A stretch of 64,000 bases of DNA. It comes from an uncultured Bacteroidales bacterium (GTDB lineage Bacteria > Bacteroidota > Bacteroidia > Bacteroidales > Paludibacteraceae). The translations under genes were made by a program, and so were the position numbers. Below, piece after piece: positions 44,315 to 53,515 of the stretch. The stretch spans positions 1 through 64,000 of the forward strand of contig CACZOA010000082.1 in NCBI GenBank assembly GCA_902782665.1, in the 5' to 3' direction. Each line of letters starts with the position of its first letter. Position 1 is the first letter of the stretch. The notes beneath the pieces are model-generated. The model was given only the letters and a program-made list of their open reading frames with translations. It searched no databases and was not told the origin of the DNA.

Positions 44315-46435
44315 ATGAATACACTATTTGACAAGATTTGGGATTCTCATGTTGTGCAGAATGTGCAGGATGGCCCAACTCAATTGTACATTGATCGTCT
44401 TTACTGCCACGAGGTAACTTCACCTCAGGCATTTGATACATTGCGTGACAAGGGAATCAAGGCTTTCCGTCCTGACCATGTTGTAGCAATGCCAGACCAT
44501 AACACACCTTCTGATCAGCAGAAGAAGATCAGCGATCCAATTGGTTGCAAGCAGGTTGATACTCTTTCATCTAACTGTGCTGCATTCGGTATCAAGCATT
44601 TCGCTATGGGTACTAAGGACAATGGTATCATCCATGTTGTTGGTCCAGAGAAAGGTCTTTCATTGCCAGGTATGACAATCGTATGTGGTGACTCTCATAC
44701 CTCTACTCACGGTGCTGTCGGTGCAATCGCAATGGGTATCGGTACTTCTGAGGTCGCTCAGGTACTAGCTTCACAGTGTATTCTTCAGAGCAAGCCAAAG
44801 ACAATGCGTATCAACATTGAGGGAGAGCTTCAGCCAGGTGTCACTGCAAAGGACGTCGCTCTATACATCATGGCCCAGGTTACAACATCTGGTGCTACTG
44901 GTTATGCTGTTGAGTACGCAGGTTCAGCTATACGCAATATGAGCATGGAGGGTCGTTTGACTCTATCTAACCTTTCTATTGAGATGGGTTCACGTGCTGG
45001 TCTTATCGCTCCAGACGAGATCACTTTCGCTTACCTTAAGGATCGTGAGTACGCTCCTAAGGGTGCTGAGTGGGATGCAGCTGTTGCTAAGTGGCGTCAG
45101 TTGAAGAGCGACGACAATGCTGTATTTGACAAAGAGTTGACATTCAAGGCAGAGGATATCAAGCCTCGTATCACTTTCGGTACAAACCCAGGTGCAGGTA
45201 TCGCAATCGACGGTACTATTCCAACATACGACGGAATGAGTGAGGCTGATGCTGCTCAGTTGAAGGCTCAGCTTGACTATATGCAGTTCAAGCCAGGACA
45301 GAAACTAGAGGGAATTCCTGTTGACTACTGTTTCCTTGGAGCTTGTACAAACGGTCGTATCGAAGACTTCCGTGCTTTCGCTTCAATAGTTAAGGGAAAG
45401 AAGAAGGCTCCTAATGTAGTTGCTTGGTTGGTTCCTGGTTCATGGTTGGTTCGCCAGCAGATTATCGAGGAGGGAATCGACAAGATTCTAAAGGATGCTG
45501 GATTCGAACTTCGTTTGCCATCTTGTTCATCATGTTTGGCTATGAACCCAGACAAGGTGCCAGCAGGTAAACTTTCAATCTCAACAAGTAACCGTAACTT
45601 CGTAGGTCGTCAGGGTCCTGGCGCACGTACAATCTTGGCTTCTCCACTTACAGTGGCTGCCAGCGCAATTACTGGTGTCGTTACAGACCCACGTACACTT
45701 CAGTCTTCACCTATCAAGGCTGCTGAGGTGACTAAGGTAGTGGATTCTAAGCCACAGGATTGTCCTAACTGCGCATTCGGTGCTACAGCAGGTGCACAGG
45801 CTGCTGATGGAGCTAAGTCTGTACACAAAGCATTCAACGTAGTTAAGTCTACTTGCTTGCCAATCAATATCGATAACAACAATACAGATAATATCATCCC
45901 AGCTCGTTACTTGGCGTTCACAACACGTGATCCTAAGTTCTATGGTGATGCTTTCATGCATGATATCCGCTTCGATGCAAACAATAAGCCAGTTGCTGAT
46001 TTCGTGATGAATATCGCTCCATTCAACGAGACTCCTGCTGAGGGCAAGCGTGAAATTATCATCGGTGGTAAGAACTGGGGTTCTGGTTCAAGCCGTGAGC
46101 ACGCTGCATGGGCAATCGCAGGTTATGGAATACGTGTTGTTATCAGCTCATCTTTCGCTGATATCCACCGTAACAACCTTCTTAACTGCTTCGTATTGCC
46201 AGTTATTGTAAGTGAGGATTTCCGTCAGGAGCTTCTTGCTTCAATCGACAAGGATGCTAACACTATTGTTACTGTTGATGTTCCAAATCAGACTGTGACT
46301 AATGAGGCTACAGGACACTCTGAGAAATTCGATATCAATGGCTACAAGAAGTATTGCTTGTTGAACGGTTATGATGATATTGATTATTTGTTGTCTAACA
46401 AGGATAAAATCGAGGCTTACGAGTCTAAAAAATAA
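44315..46435 (+). CDS. leuCD: Fused 3-isopropylmalate dehydratase, large and small subunits
   Basis: Isomerises 2- to 3-isopropylmalate (and citramalate to 3-methylmalate) with a [4Fe-4S] cluster. One uninterrupted frame of 706 residues holds both subunits. Residues 1 to about 462 are LeuC, with cluster ligands Cys344 (GACTNGR), Cys404 and Cys407 ([12 protein letters not shown]) and [20 protein letters not shown] linker of about 40 residues with a Cys pair (QDCPNCAFG) and Ala/Gly-rich sequence follows. Residues from about 504 are LeuD, with [11 protein letters not shown] and the substrate motif [11 protein letters not shown] near 590. Most bacteria encode these as two genes; the fused order matches fungal Leu1. 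The gene begins 26 bases after leuA. Its codon use looks strongly biased, suggesting high expression. Confidence 0.92.
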   Translation: MNTLFDKIWDSHVVQNVQDGPTQLYIDRLYCHEVTSPQAFDTLRDKGIKAFRPDHVVAMPDHNTPSDQQKKISDPIGCKQVDTLSSNCAAFGIKHFAMGTKDNGIIHVVGPEKGLSLPGMTIVCGDSHTSTHGAVGAIAMGIGTSEVAQVLASQCILQSKPKTMRINIEGELQPGVTAKDVALYIMAQVTTSGATGYAVEYAGSAIRNMSMEGRLTLSNLSIEMGSRAGLIAPDEITFAYLKDREYAPKGAEWDAAVAKWRQLKSDDNAVFDKELTFKAEDIKPRITFGTNPGAGIAIDGTIPTYDGMSEADAAQLKAQLDYMQFKPGQKLEGIPVDYCFLGACTNGRIEDFRAFASIVKGKKKAPNVVAWLVPGSWLVRQQIIEEGIDKILKDAGFELRLPSCSSCLAMNPDKVPAGKLSISTSNRNFVGRQGPGARTILASPLTVAASAITGVVTDPRTLQSSPIKAAEVTKVVDSKPQDCPNCAFGATAGAQAADGAKSVHKAFNVVKSTCLPINIDNNNTDNIIPARYLAFTTRDPKFYGDAFMHDIRFDANNKPVADFVMNIAPFNETPAEGKREIIIGGKNWGSGSSREHAAWAIAGYGIRVVISSSFADIHRNNLLNCFVLPVIVSEDFRQELLASIDKDANTIVTVDVPNQTVTNEATGHSEKFDINGYKKYCLLNGYDDIDYLLSNKDKIEAYESKK

Positions 46436-46456
46436 TCCAAATTTGAGAGTGAGGAT

Positions 46457-47968
46457 ATGATCGAAATAATGGATACAACATTGAGAGATGGAGAACAGAC
46501 ATCTGGTGTCTCTTTCTCTCAACAGGAAAAACTCGGTATTGCCAAATTCTTGCTCTCTGAATTAGGTGTTGACAGAATAGAAATCGCTTCAGCAAGAGTG
46601 TCGGAAGGAGAGCTTCAGACTGTGAAGAAAATCACAGAATGGGCTGACAAGGCTGGCTTTCTTCCGAAAATTGAAGTTTTGGGCTTCGTCGACGGAGATA
46701 CATCCCTCAATTGGATTGAAAGTGTCGGTGGAAAGGTGATCAACCTTCTTACTAAAGGTTCATTGCGCCATGTCACTGAACAGTTGAGAAAGACTCCTCA
46801 GGCTCATATCGATGATATCAAACGAGCTATTGATTTGGCTCATAAGAAGAATATCTCCGTCAACCTATATTTGGAGGATTGGAGCAACGGAATGAAAAAT
46901 TCCCCTTCTTATGTGTTTGATATGGTCGACGCATTGTGTGGTGAGGGAGTGAACAGATTTATGCTTCCAGACACTTTGGGTATACTTAATCCGCTTTTGA
47001 CTGCTGATTTCTGCACTCAGATGGTGAAAAGATATCCAAATCTGAAGTTTGATTTCCATGCCCATAATGATTACGATCTTGCTGTATCCAATGTGTTTGC
47101 TGCTGTGAATTCTGGAATCAGTGGCATCCACACTACAATAAATGGACTTGGAGAACGTGCAGGAAATGCTCCACTTACGAGTGTTTTGGCCGTACTTCAC
47201 GACCAGCTTGGCATCAAGACAAAGATCAACGAGCAGAAGATGTATGATGGCTCAAAACTTGTGGAGACCTATTCGGGAGTACGTATTCCAGCCAACAAGC
47301 CGATTATTGGAGACAATGTCTTCACGCAGGTAGCTGGTGTGCATGCCGACGGAGATCAGAAAAACAATCTGTATTGCAACGACTTACGTCCGGAAAGATT
47401 CGGAAGAAAGCGTGAATATGCACTTGGTAAGACATCCGGTAAGGCTAATATCCGCAAGAATCTTGAGACATTGGGTATAGAGTTGGATGAAAAGTCGATG
47501 CTGAAGGTGACTCAGAGAATTATCGAGCTTGGAGACAAGAAACAGCTTGTGACTCCTGAGGATCTTCCATTCATCATCAAGGATGTGCTTGGACATGGAG
47601 AAGTGAAGCAGACAATCAAGGTTGTCAATTATGCTTTGAACTTGACTCACAATCTTCGTCCGGTCGCAACTATATTGATTGAGATTGATGGTAAGAGATA
47701 CCAACAGACAGAAGCTGGAGACGGTCAGTATGATGCATTCTCTAAAGCACTTTGGAAAGTGTATAAAGAGTTGGGTAAGGAGACGCCGGAATTGCTAGAC
47801 TATTCGGTTGTCATCCCTCCTGGTGGAAACACTGACGCATTGGTTCACAACACCATTACTTGGAAGTTCAAGAATAAAGTGTTCAAGACTCATGGTTTGG
47901 ATGCCGACCAGACAGAGGCGGCGATCAAAGCGACAGTCAAGATGCTTAACTTGATCGAAACAATGTAA
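46457..47968 (+). CDS. cimA: (R)-citramalate synthase-like protein (LeuA paralogue)
   Basis: A 503-residue member of the isopropylmalate/homocitrate/citramalate synthase family, only distantly similar to LeuA at 42792. It starts [20 protein letters not shown] and carries the metal-binding FDFHAHNDYDLAVSN and TINGLGERAGNAPL. Residues after about 380 form a LeuA-type regulatory domain. In Bacteroidota this subtype sits with leu genes and is thought to make citramalate from pyruvate and acetyl-CoA, feeding isoleucine synthesis through LeuCD and LeuB. Citramalate as product is inferred from family position and context; isopropylmalate or another 2-keto acid product cannot be excluded. It is 21 bases after leuCD. 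Confidence 0.78.
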   Translation: MIEIMDTTLRDGEQTSGVSFSQQEKLGIAKFLLSELGVDRIEIASARVSEGELQTVKKITEWADKAGFLPKIEVLGFVDGDTSLNWIESVGGKVINLLTKGSLRHVTEQLRKTPQAHIDDIKRAIDLAHKKNISVNLYLEDWSNGMKNSPSYVFDMVDALCGEGVNRFMLPDTLGILNPLLTADFCTQMVKRYPNLKFDFHAHNDYDLAVSNVFAAVNSGISGIHTTINGLGERAGNAPLTSVLAVLHDQLGIKTKINEQKMYDGSKLVETYSGVRIPANKPIIGDNVFTQVAGVHADGDQKNNLYCNDLRPERFGRKREYALGKTSGKANIRKNLETLGIELDEKSMLKVTQRIIELGDKKQLVTPEDLPFIIKDVLGHGEVKQTIKVVNYALNLTHNLRPVATILIEIDGKRYQQTEAGDGQYDAFSKALWKVYKELGKETPELLDYSVVIPPGGNTDALVHNTITWKFKNKVFKTHGLDADQTEAAIKATVKMLNLIETM

Positions 47969-48032
47969 AAGTTTAGAATTTGGATGGAGTTATTCCCGTC
48001 TATACAAATTGAATTAAATAATAAAACAGAAT

Positions 48033-49094
48033 ATGGAATTAAAGATAGCAGTCCTTGCTGGAGACGGCATTGGACCAGAGATTTCAGCAGTAGGTGTTGA
48101 TGTGATGTCTGCTGTATGTGAGAAGTTCGGACACAAAGTAAGCTATGAGTATGCTATTTGTGGAGCTCATGCAATCGACGAAGTTGGTGATCCATTCCCA
48201 GAGGATACATTTAAGAAGTGTATGGCTGCAGACGCAGTTCTATTCTCTGCAGTAGGTGATCCTAAGTTCGACAACAACCCATCAGCAAAGGTACGTCCAG
48301 AGCAAGGCCTTCTTGCAATGAGAAAGAAACTTGGTTTGTTCGCAAACATCCGTCCAGTACAGACATTCGACTGCCTTGTACACAAGTCACCATTGAAGGA
48401 TGAGCTTGTAAAGGGAGCTGATTTCATCTGTATCCGTGAGTTGACTGGTGGTATGTACTTCGGTGAGAAGTATCAGGACGACGAGAAGGCTTACGATACA
48501 AACGCATATACACGTCCAGAGATCGAGAGAATCTTGAAGGTAGCTTACGACTACGCACGCAAGCGTAACAAGCACGTGACAGTTGTGGATAAGGCTAACG
48601 TTCTTGCATCTTCACGTCTATGGAGAAAGGTCGCTCAGGAGATGGCACCTAACTATCCAGATGTTACAACTGACTTCATGTATGTAGACAACGCTGCAAT
48701 GCGTATGATTCAGGAGCCTAAGTTCTTCGACGTTATGGTAACTGAGAACACATTCGGTGATATCCTTACAGATGAGGGTTCTTGTATCACAGGTTCAATG
48801 GGTCTTCTTCCATCTGCATCTACAGGTGAGCACACTCCAGTGTTCGAGCCAATCCACGGTTCATGGCCTCAGGCAAAGGGCTTGAATATCGCAAACCCAC
48901 TTGCACAGGTTCTTTCTGTAGCAATGTTGTTTGAGTATTTCGACCTTAAGAAGGAAGGCGAGTTGATCCGTAAGGCTGTAGACGCATCTTTGGATCAGAA
49001 TGTACGTACTCCAGAAATCCAGATTGCCGGTGGTGCTAAGTATGGCACTAAGGAAGTTGGAGCTTGGTTGGTAGATTGGATCAAGAAGGCTTAA
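48033..49094 (+). CDS. leuB: 3-isopropylmalate dehydrogenase
   Basis: An NAD-dependent decarboxylating dehydrogenase of 353 residues acting on 3-isopropylmalate and, in the citramalate route, 3-methylmalate. Recognisable parts are [19 protein letters not shown], the substrate loop [25 protein letters not shown] sequence, [14 protein letters not shown], the catalytic Lys region [17 protein letters not shown], the signature [22 protein letters not shown] and the NAD-binding [18 protein letters not shown]. The length is normal. It is the last gene of the operon, 64 bases after the citramalate synthase-like gene and before a perfect terminator. Codon use is strongly biased, as for leuCD. Confidence 0.96.
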   Translation: MELKIAVLAGDGIGPEISAVGVDVMSAVCEKFGHKVSYEYAICGAHAIDEVGDPFPEDTFKKCMAADAVLFSAVGDPKFDNNPSAKVRPEQGLLAMRKKLGLFANIRPVQTFDCLVHKSPLKDELVKGADFICIRELTGGMYFGEKYQDDEKAYDTNAYTRPEIERILKVAYDYARKRNKHVTVVDKANVLASSRLWRKVAQEMAPNYPDVTTDFMYVDNAAMRMIQEPKFFDVMVTENTFGDILTDEGSCITGSMGLLPSASTGEHTPVFEPIHGSWPQAKGLNIANPLAQVLSVAMLFEYFDLKKEGELIRKAVDASLDQNVRTPEIQIAGGAKYGTKEVGAWLVDWIKKA

Positions 49095-49115
49095 TTCTTA
49101 GTCTGAATATATTGT

Positions 49116-49147
49116 AGAGACGCACATTCGTGCGTCTCTTTTTTTTG
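49116..49147 (+). terminator. Terminator of the leu operon
   Basis: AGAGACGCAC (49116-49125) and GTGCGTCTCT (49130-49139) form a perfect 10-bp stem with an ATTC loop, followed by seven or more T. It ends the operon 21 bases after leuB. Confidence 0.92.
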
Positions 49148-49177
49148 TGTGAATAATTTATGTTATATTATTTTTGT

Positions 49178-49275
49178 TAATTTTGTCATTGTGCTTTCAA
49201 GAAATGGTTGATGCGTAATGTTATGAAACGTATATGATAGGGTATGAAGAATAGCACGTTGGTTAGTTTTATTTT
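49178..49275 (+). repeat. Promoter/leader copy shared with the 15.8 kb lipoprotein array
   Basis: TAATTTTG (49178-49185), ATGCGTAAT (49211-49219), GATAGGGTATGA (49236-49247) and GTTGGTTAGTTTT (49258-49270) follow in the same order and nearly the same spacing as at 15718-15813. The -7 box to start distance is 110 bases here and 112 there. Confidence 0.7.
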
Positions 49276-49287
49276 AATTGTTTCATT

Positions 49288-49812
49288 ATGAAAAGACGAT
49301 TGTTTGAGTTGGTGGCAATTAGTGCTTCAATGTTGGCGGCCACAATGTTTGTATCTTGTGACAAAGATGAAGAAAAAACAAACGAGAGTGGTTCTGTGGT
49401 TAATCAGAATGGCGGATCTGGTATTGATTTGCTTGATGATGTTATTATTCCATTGACTGGCTATGATTTTCTTTACGCATGTACCGACACTGCAGATCTG
49501 TCTACGAAGTTGACAGATTTTCCTGAAAAGTATATGTCTCATGGAAGTGGTGTGGAATCTTACATTTATTGTCCATCTGAAAATGGAGCGTGGAGTAAGA
49601 CAGTTGTTAATAGCATATCATATTTAGGAGTTGGTTTTGAAAACGAAGATGACATATATGGTATAGCAGGAAACCATTTCGTGGTTAAAAAGAAAGACGG
49701 TGTCGCAGAGTATTATCTAAAATATGAAGTGAGCGAAAAAGCAACGGATACAATAAAAGTGATCGCTCCTGAAGTTTGGACAAAACATCTAGAGTATGTT
49801 AGAGCAAAGTGA
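49288..49812 (+). CDS. Lipoprotein of unknown function sharing the array leader
   Basis: A 174-residue lipoprotein: the signal peptide ends MFVSC with lipid Cys24, followed by DKDEEK, an acidic export-signal-like stretch. A Gly/Ser/Asn linker (about 35-50) leads into a small domain with PLTGYDFLYACTDTADLS and a C-terminal strand pair (HFVVKKKDGVAEYYLKYEV, then TDTIKVIAPEVW). It does not clearly show the chagasin loops, although a TGYDF motif and the domain size allow a distant relation. The promoter and leader match those of the inhibitor-like genes at 15.8 kb, so joint regulation is likely. Confidence 0.75.
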   Translation: MKRRLFELVAISASMLAATMFVSCDKDEEKTNESGSVVNQNGGSGIDLLDDVIIPLTGYDFLYACTDTADLSTKLTDFPEKYMSHGSGVESYIYCPSENGAWSKTVVNSISYLGVGFENEDDIYGIAGNHFVVKKKDGVAEYYLKYEVSEKATDTIKVIAPEVWTKHLEYVRAK

Positions 49813-49884
49813 CACTATCTCGTCAGTTGAGCCTGATGCATAAATATAGGAAACGATTGAAAATTAATGTTTTCATTTGAGTTT

Positions 49885-49914
49885 GAGACGTGGTTTTCAC
49901 GTCTCTTTTTTTTT
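49885..49914 (+). terminator. Intrinsic terminator after the lipoprotein gene
   Basis: GAGACGTG (49885-49892) and CACGTCTC (49898-49905) form a perfect 8-bp stem with a GTTTT-type loop, followed by nine T. Confidence 0.9.
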
Positions 49915-50038
49915 CTTGAAAGTTTTTATTTAGAGAAAATTTATATCGAATGAATGACTTAATTGAAATCTTTCTTTTTATTTTTTGATTTAACCTCATA
50001 CAACAATGTGGATACAATTTCTTCATATACACAATAAA

Positions 50039-50070
50039 TTTGCATTTTAATCGTTTAAACTGTAAATTTG
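50039..50070 (+). promoter_or_regulatory. Bacteroidota-type promoter for porW-porX
   Basis: TTTG at 50039-50042 and TAAATTTG at 50063-50070 are 20 bases apart. The start codon follows at 50078, so the untranslated leader must be almost absent. Confidence 0.65.
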
Positions 50071-50077
50071 TGCTCAA

Positions 50078-53000
50078 ATGGATAAGAAGTACTTTTTAAT
50101 ATATATATCTGCATTGTCGCTCTTTATGCTGACGATGCTTGGCTGTTCCAACAAGAAGAATACAGCCATATCTCGTGGTTACCAGGCGATGACCACGCGT
50201 TATAATGTCTACTATAATGGTAGGGAATCATTGGAAAAAGGTAAGGAGAATATCGAAAACGCCTATAAGCCAGATTATTCTCAGATTTTGAAGATGTATC
50301 CTGTGGGTGATAAATCCACAAAGGGAGCGGCTTTTTCTCAGTGTAACAGGGCTTTGGATAAGTGTCAGACTGCCATCAAACTCCATTCAATGCGAAAAAA
50401 ACCTGTGAAGAAACCAGGCAAGATGAAAGATCCTGATTATGCGGCTTTCTATGCGCAGGAGGAATTCAATTCCAAAATGGACGACGTGTGGATGCTGATG
50501 GGTGAGGCAAAATACTATAATGAGGATTTCCTAGGTGCTTCTGCCACTTTCACATACGTAGAAAAACATTTCTCTGTTCATAAAGATTTGGTTGTGAAAG
50601 CATCTATCTGGAGAGCAAGAGCTCTTACGGAGATGGATTGGCTTTATGAAGCGGACGAGATATTGTCTAATATCAGTGATGATGACTTAAACTTTGAAAA
50701 TCAAGAGTTTTATGCTGCCGCAATGGCTAATCTTCGTTTGAAACAGAATGAGAAAGCTGAAGCGTTGAAGTATTTGAAGCAGGCAATCCCGTCGGCTGAA
50801 AACAGAAAAGAAAAGACTCGATTCTATTTTATTGCGGCTCAGCTTAATCAAGATTTGGGACATAACGACGTCGCATACGCATATTATGATTCTGTGATAC
50901 GCAAATGTCCGGACTATGAGATGCAATTCAATGCCAGAATTCGTCAGTCTGAGGTTGTCCCTGGCGATATGGCAAATACGGATCGTATTGTGGCAAAACT
51001 AAAAAAAGCGGCTAAATCATCAAAAAACAAAGATTATCTTGATCAGATTTATTATGCTATTGGTAATGTATATCTGACTAAGGGAGATACAGCCAATGCG
51101 ATCAAGAATTATATTGTCTCTGCGGAGAGCAGTACAAGAAACGGTATTGAAAAAGCTGTGACTTTGATGAAGCTTGGTCAGCTTTATTACCAAAAAAGAA
51201 ATTATATAGATGCGGAGCCATGTTATGCGGAGGCTTCATCTATCCTTTCGAATGACCATCCTGATTATAATGAGATCTTTGCCAAAGCTAAGAATCTTAC
51301 TGAGTTGAAGCAAAATTATGAGGTCGTTCTCCTTCAGGATTCATTGCTTGCTTTGTCGGAGGCTACTGATGCGGAACGTATGGCTGCAGCACAGCGAGAG
51401 ATTGACAAAGTCAAGGCTCGTTTGCAGAAAGAGCAGGAGAAGAGAGAGCAGGATTCCCTTAACGCTCGTATTGCAGGAATGGAGATTGAGACTGTCGTGT
51501 CAAAGAATGTGAATTCGGTCAGAGGTTCTAACTGGTATTTCTACAATGCTCAGGCTGTCTCTAAGGGTAAAATCGGCTTTAAGAATAAATGGGGTGATCG
51601 TCGTCTTGAGGATAACTGGAACAGAAAGAATAAGCAGATGATGGTGATTTCAGAGGAGGTAGCCAATAATGATACTGCAAGCAATGGACAAACGGTTCCT
51701 GAGTTTGAAGATAGAGGCTCAGATTCTGAACGTTTCGCAAACGGACAGAATATGCCTGAACTTACTCTTGGATATTATCTGAATCAGATTCCTAAGACAC
51801 CTGAGGCTAAGGCTCTTGCCCTTAATCAGGTTCGTACGTCTTTGTATAATGAGGCTGTTGTCTTCGACGAGAAGATCAGAGACTACGATATGGCAATCCA
51901 GACTTATGATGAATGGTTGCGTCGTTTTGGTGGTGAAAATCCAGATAAAGATGCGGATGTGCTGTTCAATTCTTACCGTGTGGCAGAGAAAATGAACGAC
52001 AATGCATTGGCTGTGAAATATAAGGACGAACTTGTATCTAAGTATCCTAACAGCAAGTATTCGCAGGTGTTGAGCGATCCTGACTACGCTAATAAGTTGG
52101 TCAGAATGGCAAATGTTGAGGATTCTATTTATAGAGCTACATATAATGCTTATCATGCATCCGAATACCAGACAGTTTTGGCTAATGCGGATTATATGCA
52201 AAAGAACTATAAGATGTCTTCGTTGATGCCTAAGTTCATGTTGCTAAAATCTTTGTCGTTTGGTAAATTAGGACAACATGATTCTTTGAAGGCTTCTTTG
52301 GGAACACTTGTAGCTGAGTATCCAAAGAGTGATGTGGCGACGATGGCAAAAGATATCTTGGCATTGATAGAGCAGGGTAATGTGTCGTCGAAAGGAACTA
52401 CGGCATCACTCGCGTCGCAGAGAGAGCAGATATTGCTAGAAGAGAATATCCAGACTGGTGTGGTTGATACTGTCGGATTCAGATACAGTGATAAGAGTGC
52501 ATACCATTTCTATATCATATCTCAGGCAGACAAGGTTGATCAGAACAGGTTGTTGTTTGAGGTCGCTACATACAACTTCACGAAATTCTTGGTCAAGGAT
52601 TACGATTTGAAGATCAAGCCTGGATTGGTTTCTGTATCTGGATTGGACAATCTTGACGAGGCTCTTTGGTATCAGAAAGGTGTGAAGGAGAGCGACGGAA
52701 TTATGAATCTTCTCAAGGGAACAGAATATACGTTGTTGGTGATCTCAGAAGAGAACAGCCGTTTGATTGGTCGTGGATATACACTTGATCAGTATAAGGT
52801 GTTCTATGAGAAGAATATTCTCAACCGTAAGCAGGAGAACAAGAAGAAGATTAATATTGAGCTGATTGGTAATGATGCTCCTGCTGCCCCTGTAGAACTT
52901 AAAGAGGGTGACGACCTGAATAATATGTCTAAGTCGAAAATAGCTCCAGCAGCAAAACAGGAACCTAAAACTGAGGCAAAACAGGAGTCGAAGAGTTTAA

Positions 53001-53503
53001 ACAGCGACGAAAAAACAACTGATGATAAGAAAACTGAAGAGGTCAAGTCTGAGGAGGCAAAACCAGAAGCCAACAAGGTTGAAGAAAAGAAAGTTGACGC
53101 TGCTCCAAAGAAAGAGTTGAAGAAGTACAAGAATCTTTATACTCTCGACCGTTCAGCAGAGCATTATTTTGCTCTACTTATCACAAGAGGCGCTGTGGAT
53201 TCCGAAAAGTTGATGCAGGTTTTGGCTAATGCTAATGAAGAGTGGCCAGGAGGAGAATTGAAAGTAGAGAAAACAGATGGAAAAAATTTCACTTTGATTG
53301 TCACTGTTGGTATGTTTGAAAACTCATCAATAGCGATGGATTATTTGAAAGGCATTGTGAAGTCTGATGCTTTGAAGAAAAGATTGCAGAATGTTTCTTA
53401 TAATAGCGTTATAATTACTAAAGATAATCTTGATGCTTTACGCCAATCTGGAAATCTTAATGTATATATGGAGTTGTTCAAAAAAGGTTATCTTGGCCGT
53501 TAA
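50078..53503 (+). CDS. porW: PorW/SprE-type TPR lipoprotein of the type IX secretion system
   Basis: A 1141-residue lipoprotein of the periplasmic side of the outer membrane, needed in other species for assembly or energising of the T9SS and for gliding. Lipid Cys23 is in TMLGC and is followed by SNKKNTA, with no acidic surface-export signal. The N-domain has the family sequence AMTTRYNVYYNGRESLEKG. Several tetratricopeptide repeats run through about 150-420 and again about 590-770. A central linker (about 440-560) holds WYFYNAQAVSKGK and DNWNRKNKQM. A low-complexity Lys/Glu stretch lies at about 955-1025, followed by a compact C-domain. It is much longer than the Porphyromonas homologue as I recall it. 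The next gene is porX, 12 bases away. Confidence 0.85.
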   Translation: MDKKYFLIYISALSLFMLTMLGCSNKKNTAISRGYQAMTTRYNVYYNGRESLEKGKENIENAYKPDYSQILKMYPVGDKSTKGAAFSQCNRALDKCQTAIKLHSMRKKPVKKPGKMKDPDYAAFYAQEEFNSKMDDVWMLMGEAKYYNEDFLGASATFTYVEKHFSVHKDLVVKASIWRARALTEMDWLYEADEILSNISDDDLNFENQEFYAAAMANLRLKQNEKAEALKYLKQAIPSAENRKEKTRFYFIAAQLNQDLGHNDVAYAYYDSVIRKCPDYEMQFNARIRQSEVVPGDMANTDRIVAKLKKAAKSSKNKDYLDQIYYAIGNVYLTKGDTANAIKNYIVSAESSTRNGIEKAVTLMKLGQLYYQKRNYIDAEPCYAEASSILSNDHPDYNEIFAKAKNLTELKQNYEVVLLQDSLLALSEATDAERMAAAQREIDKVKARLQKEQEKREQDSLNARIAGMEIETVVSKNVNSVRGSNWYFYNAQAVSKGKIGFKNKWGDRRLEDNWNRKNKQMMVISEEVANNDTASNGQTVPEFEDRGSDSERFANGQNMPELTLGYYLNQIPKTPEAKALALNQVRTSLYNEAVVFDEKIRDYDMAIQTYDEWLRRFGGENPDKDADVLFNSYRVAEKMNDNALAVKYKDELVSKYPNSKYSQVLSDPDYANKLVRMANVEDSIYRATYNAYHASEYQTVLANADYMQKNYKMSSLMPKFMLLKSLSFGKLGQHDSLKASLGTLVAEYPKSDVATMAKDILALIEQGNVSSKGTTASLASQREQILLEENIQTGVVDTVGFRYSDKSAYHFYIISQADKVDQNRLLFEVATYNFTKFLVKDYDLKIKPGLVSVSGLDNLDEALWYQKGVKESDGIMNLLKGTEYTLLVISEENSRLIGRGYTLDQYKVFYEKNILNRKQENKKKINIELIGNDAPAAPVELKEGDDLNNMSKSKIAPAAKQEPKTEAKQESKSLNSDEKTTDDKKTEEVKSEEAKPEANKVEEKKVDAAPKKELKKYKNLYTLDRSAEHYFALLITRGAVDSEKLMQVLANANEEWPGGELKVEKTDGKNFTLIVTVGMFENSSIAMDYLKGIVKSDALKKRLQNVSYNSVIITKDNLDALRQSGNLNVYMELFKKGYLGR

Positions 53504-53515
53504 TAGATTTTAGTT

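Noticed and set aside
49288..49812. Calling this lipoprotein a fourth chagasin-like inhibitor
   Set aside because: It has a TGYDF motif but no GG-x-G or RPW-type loop in the right order; only the leader is shared.
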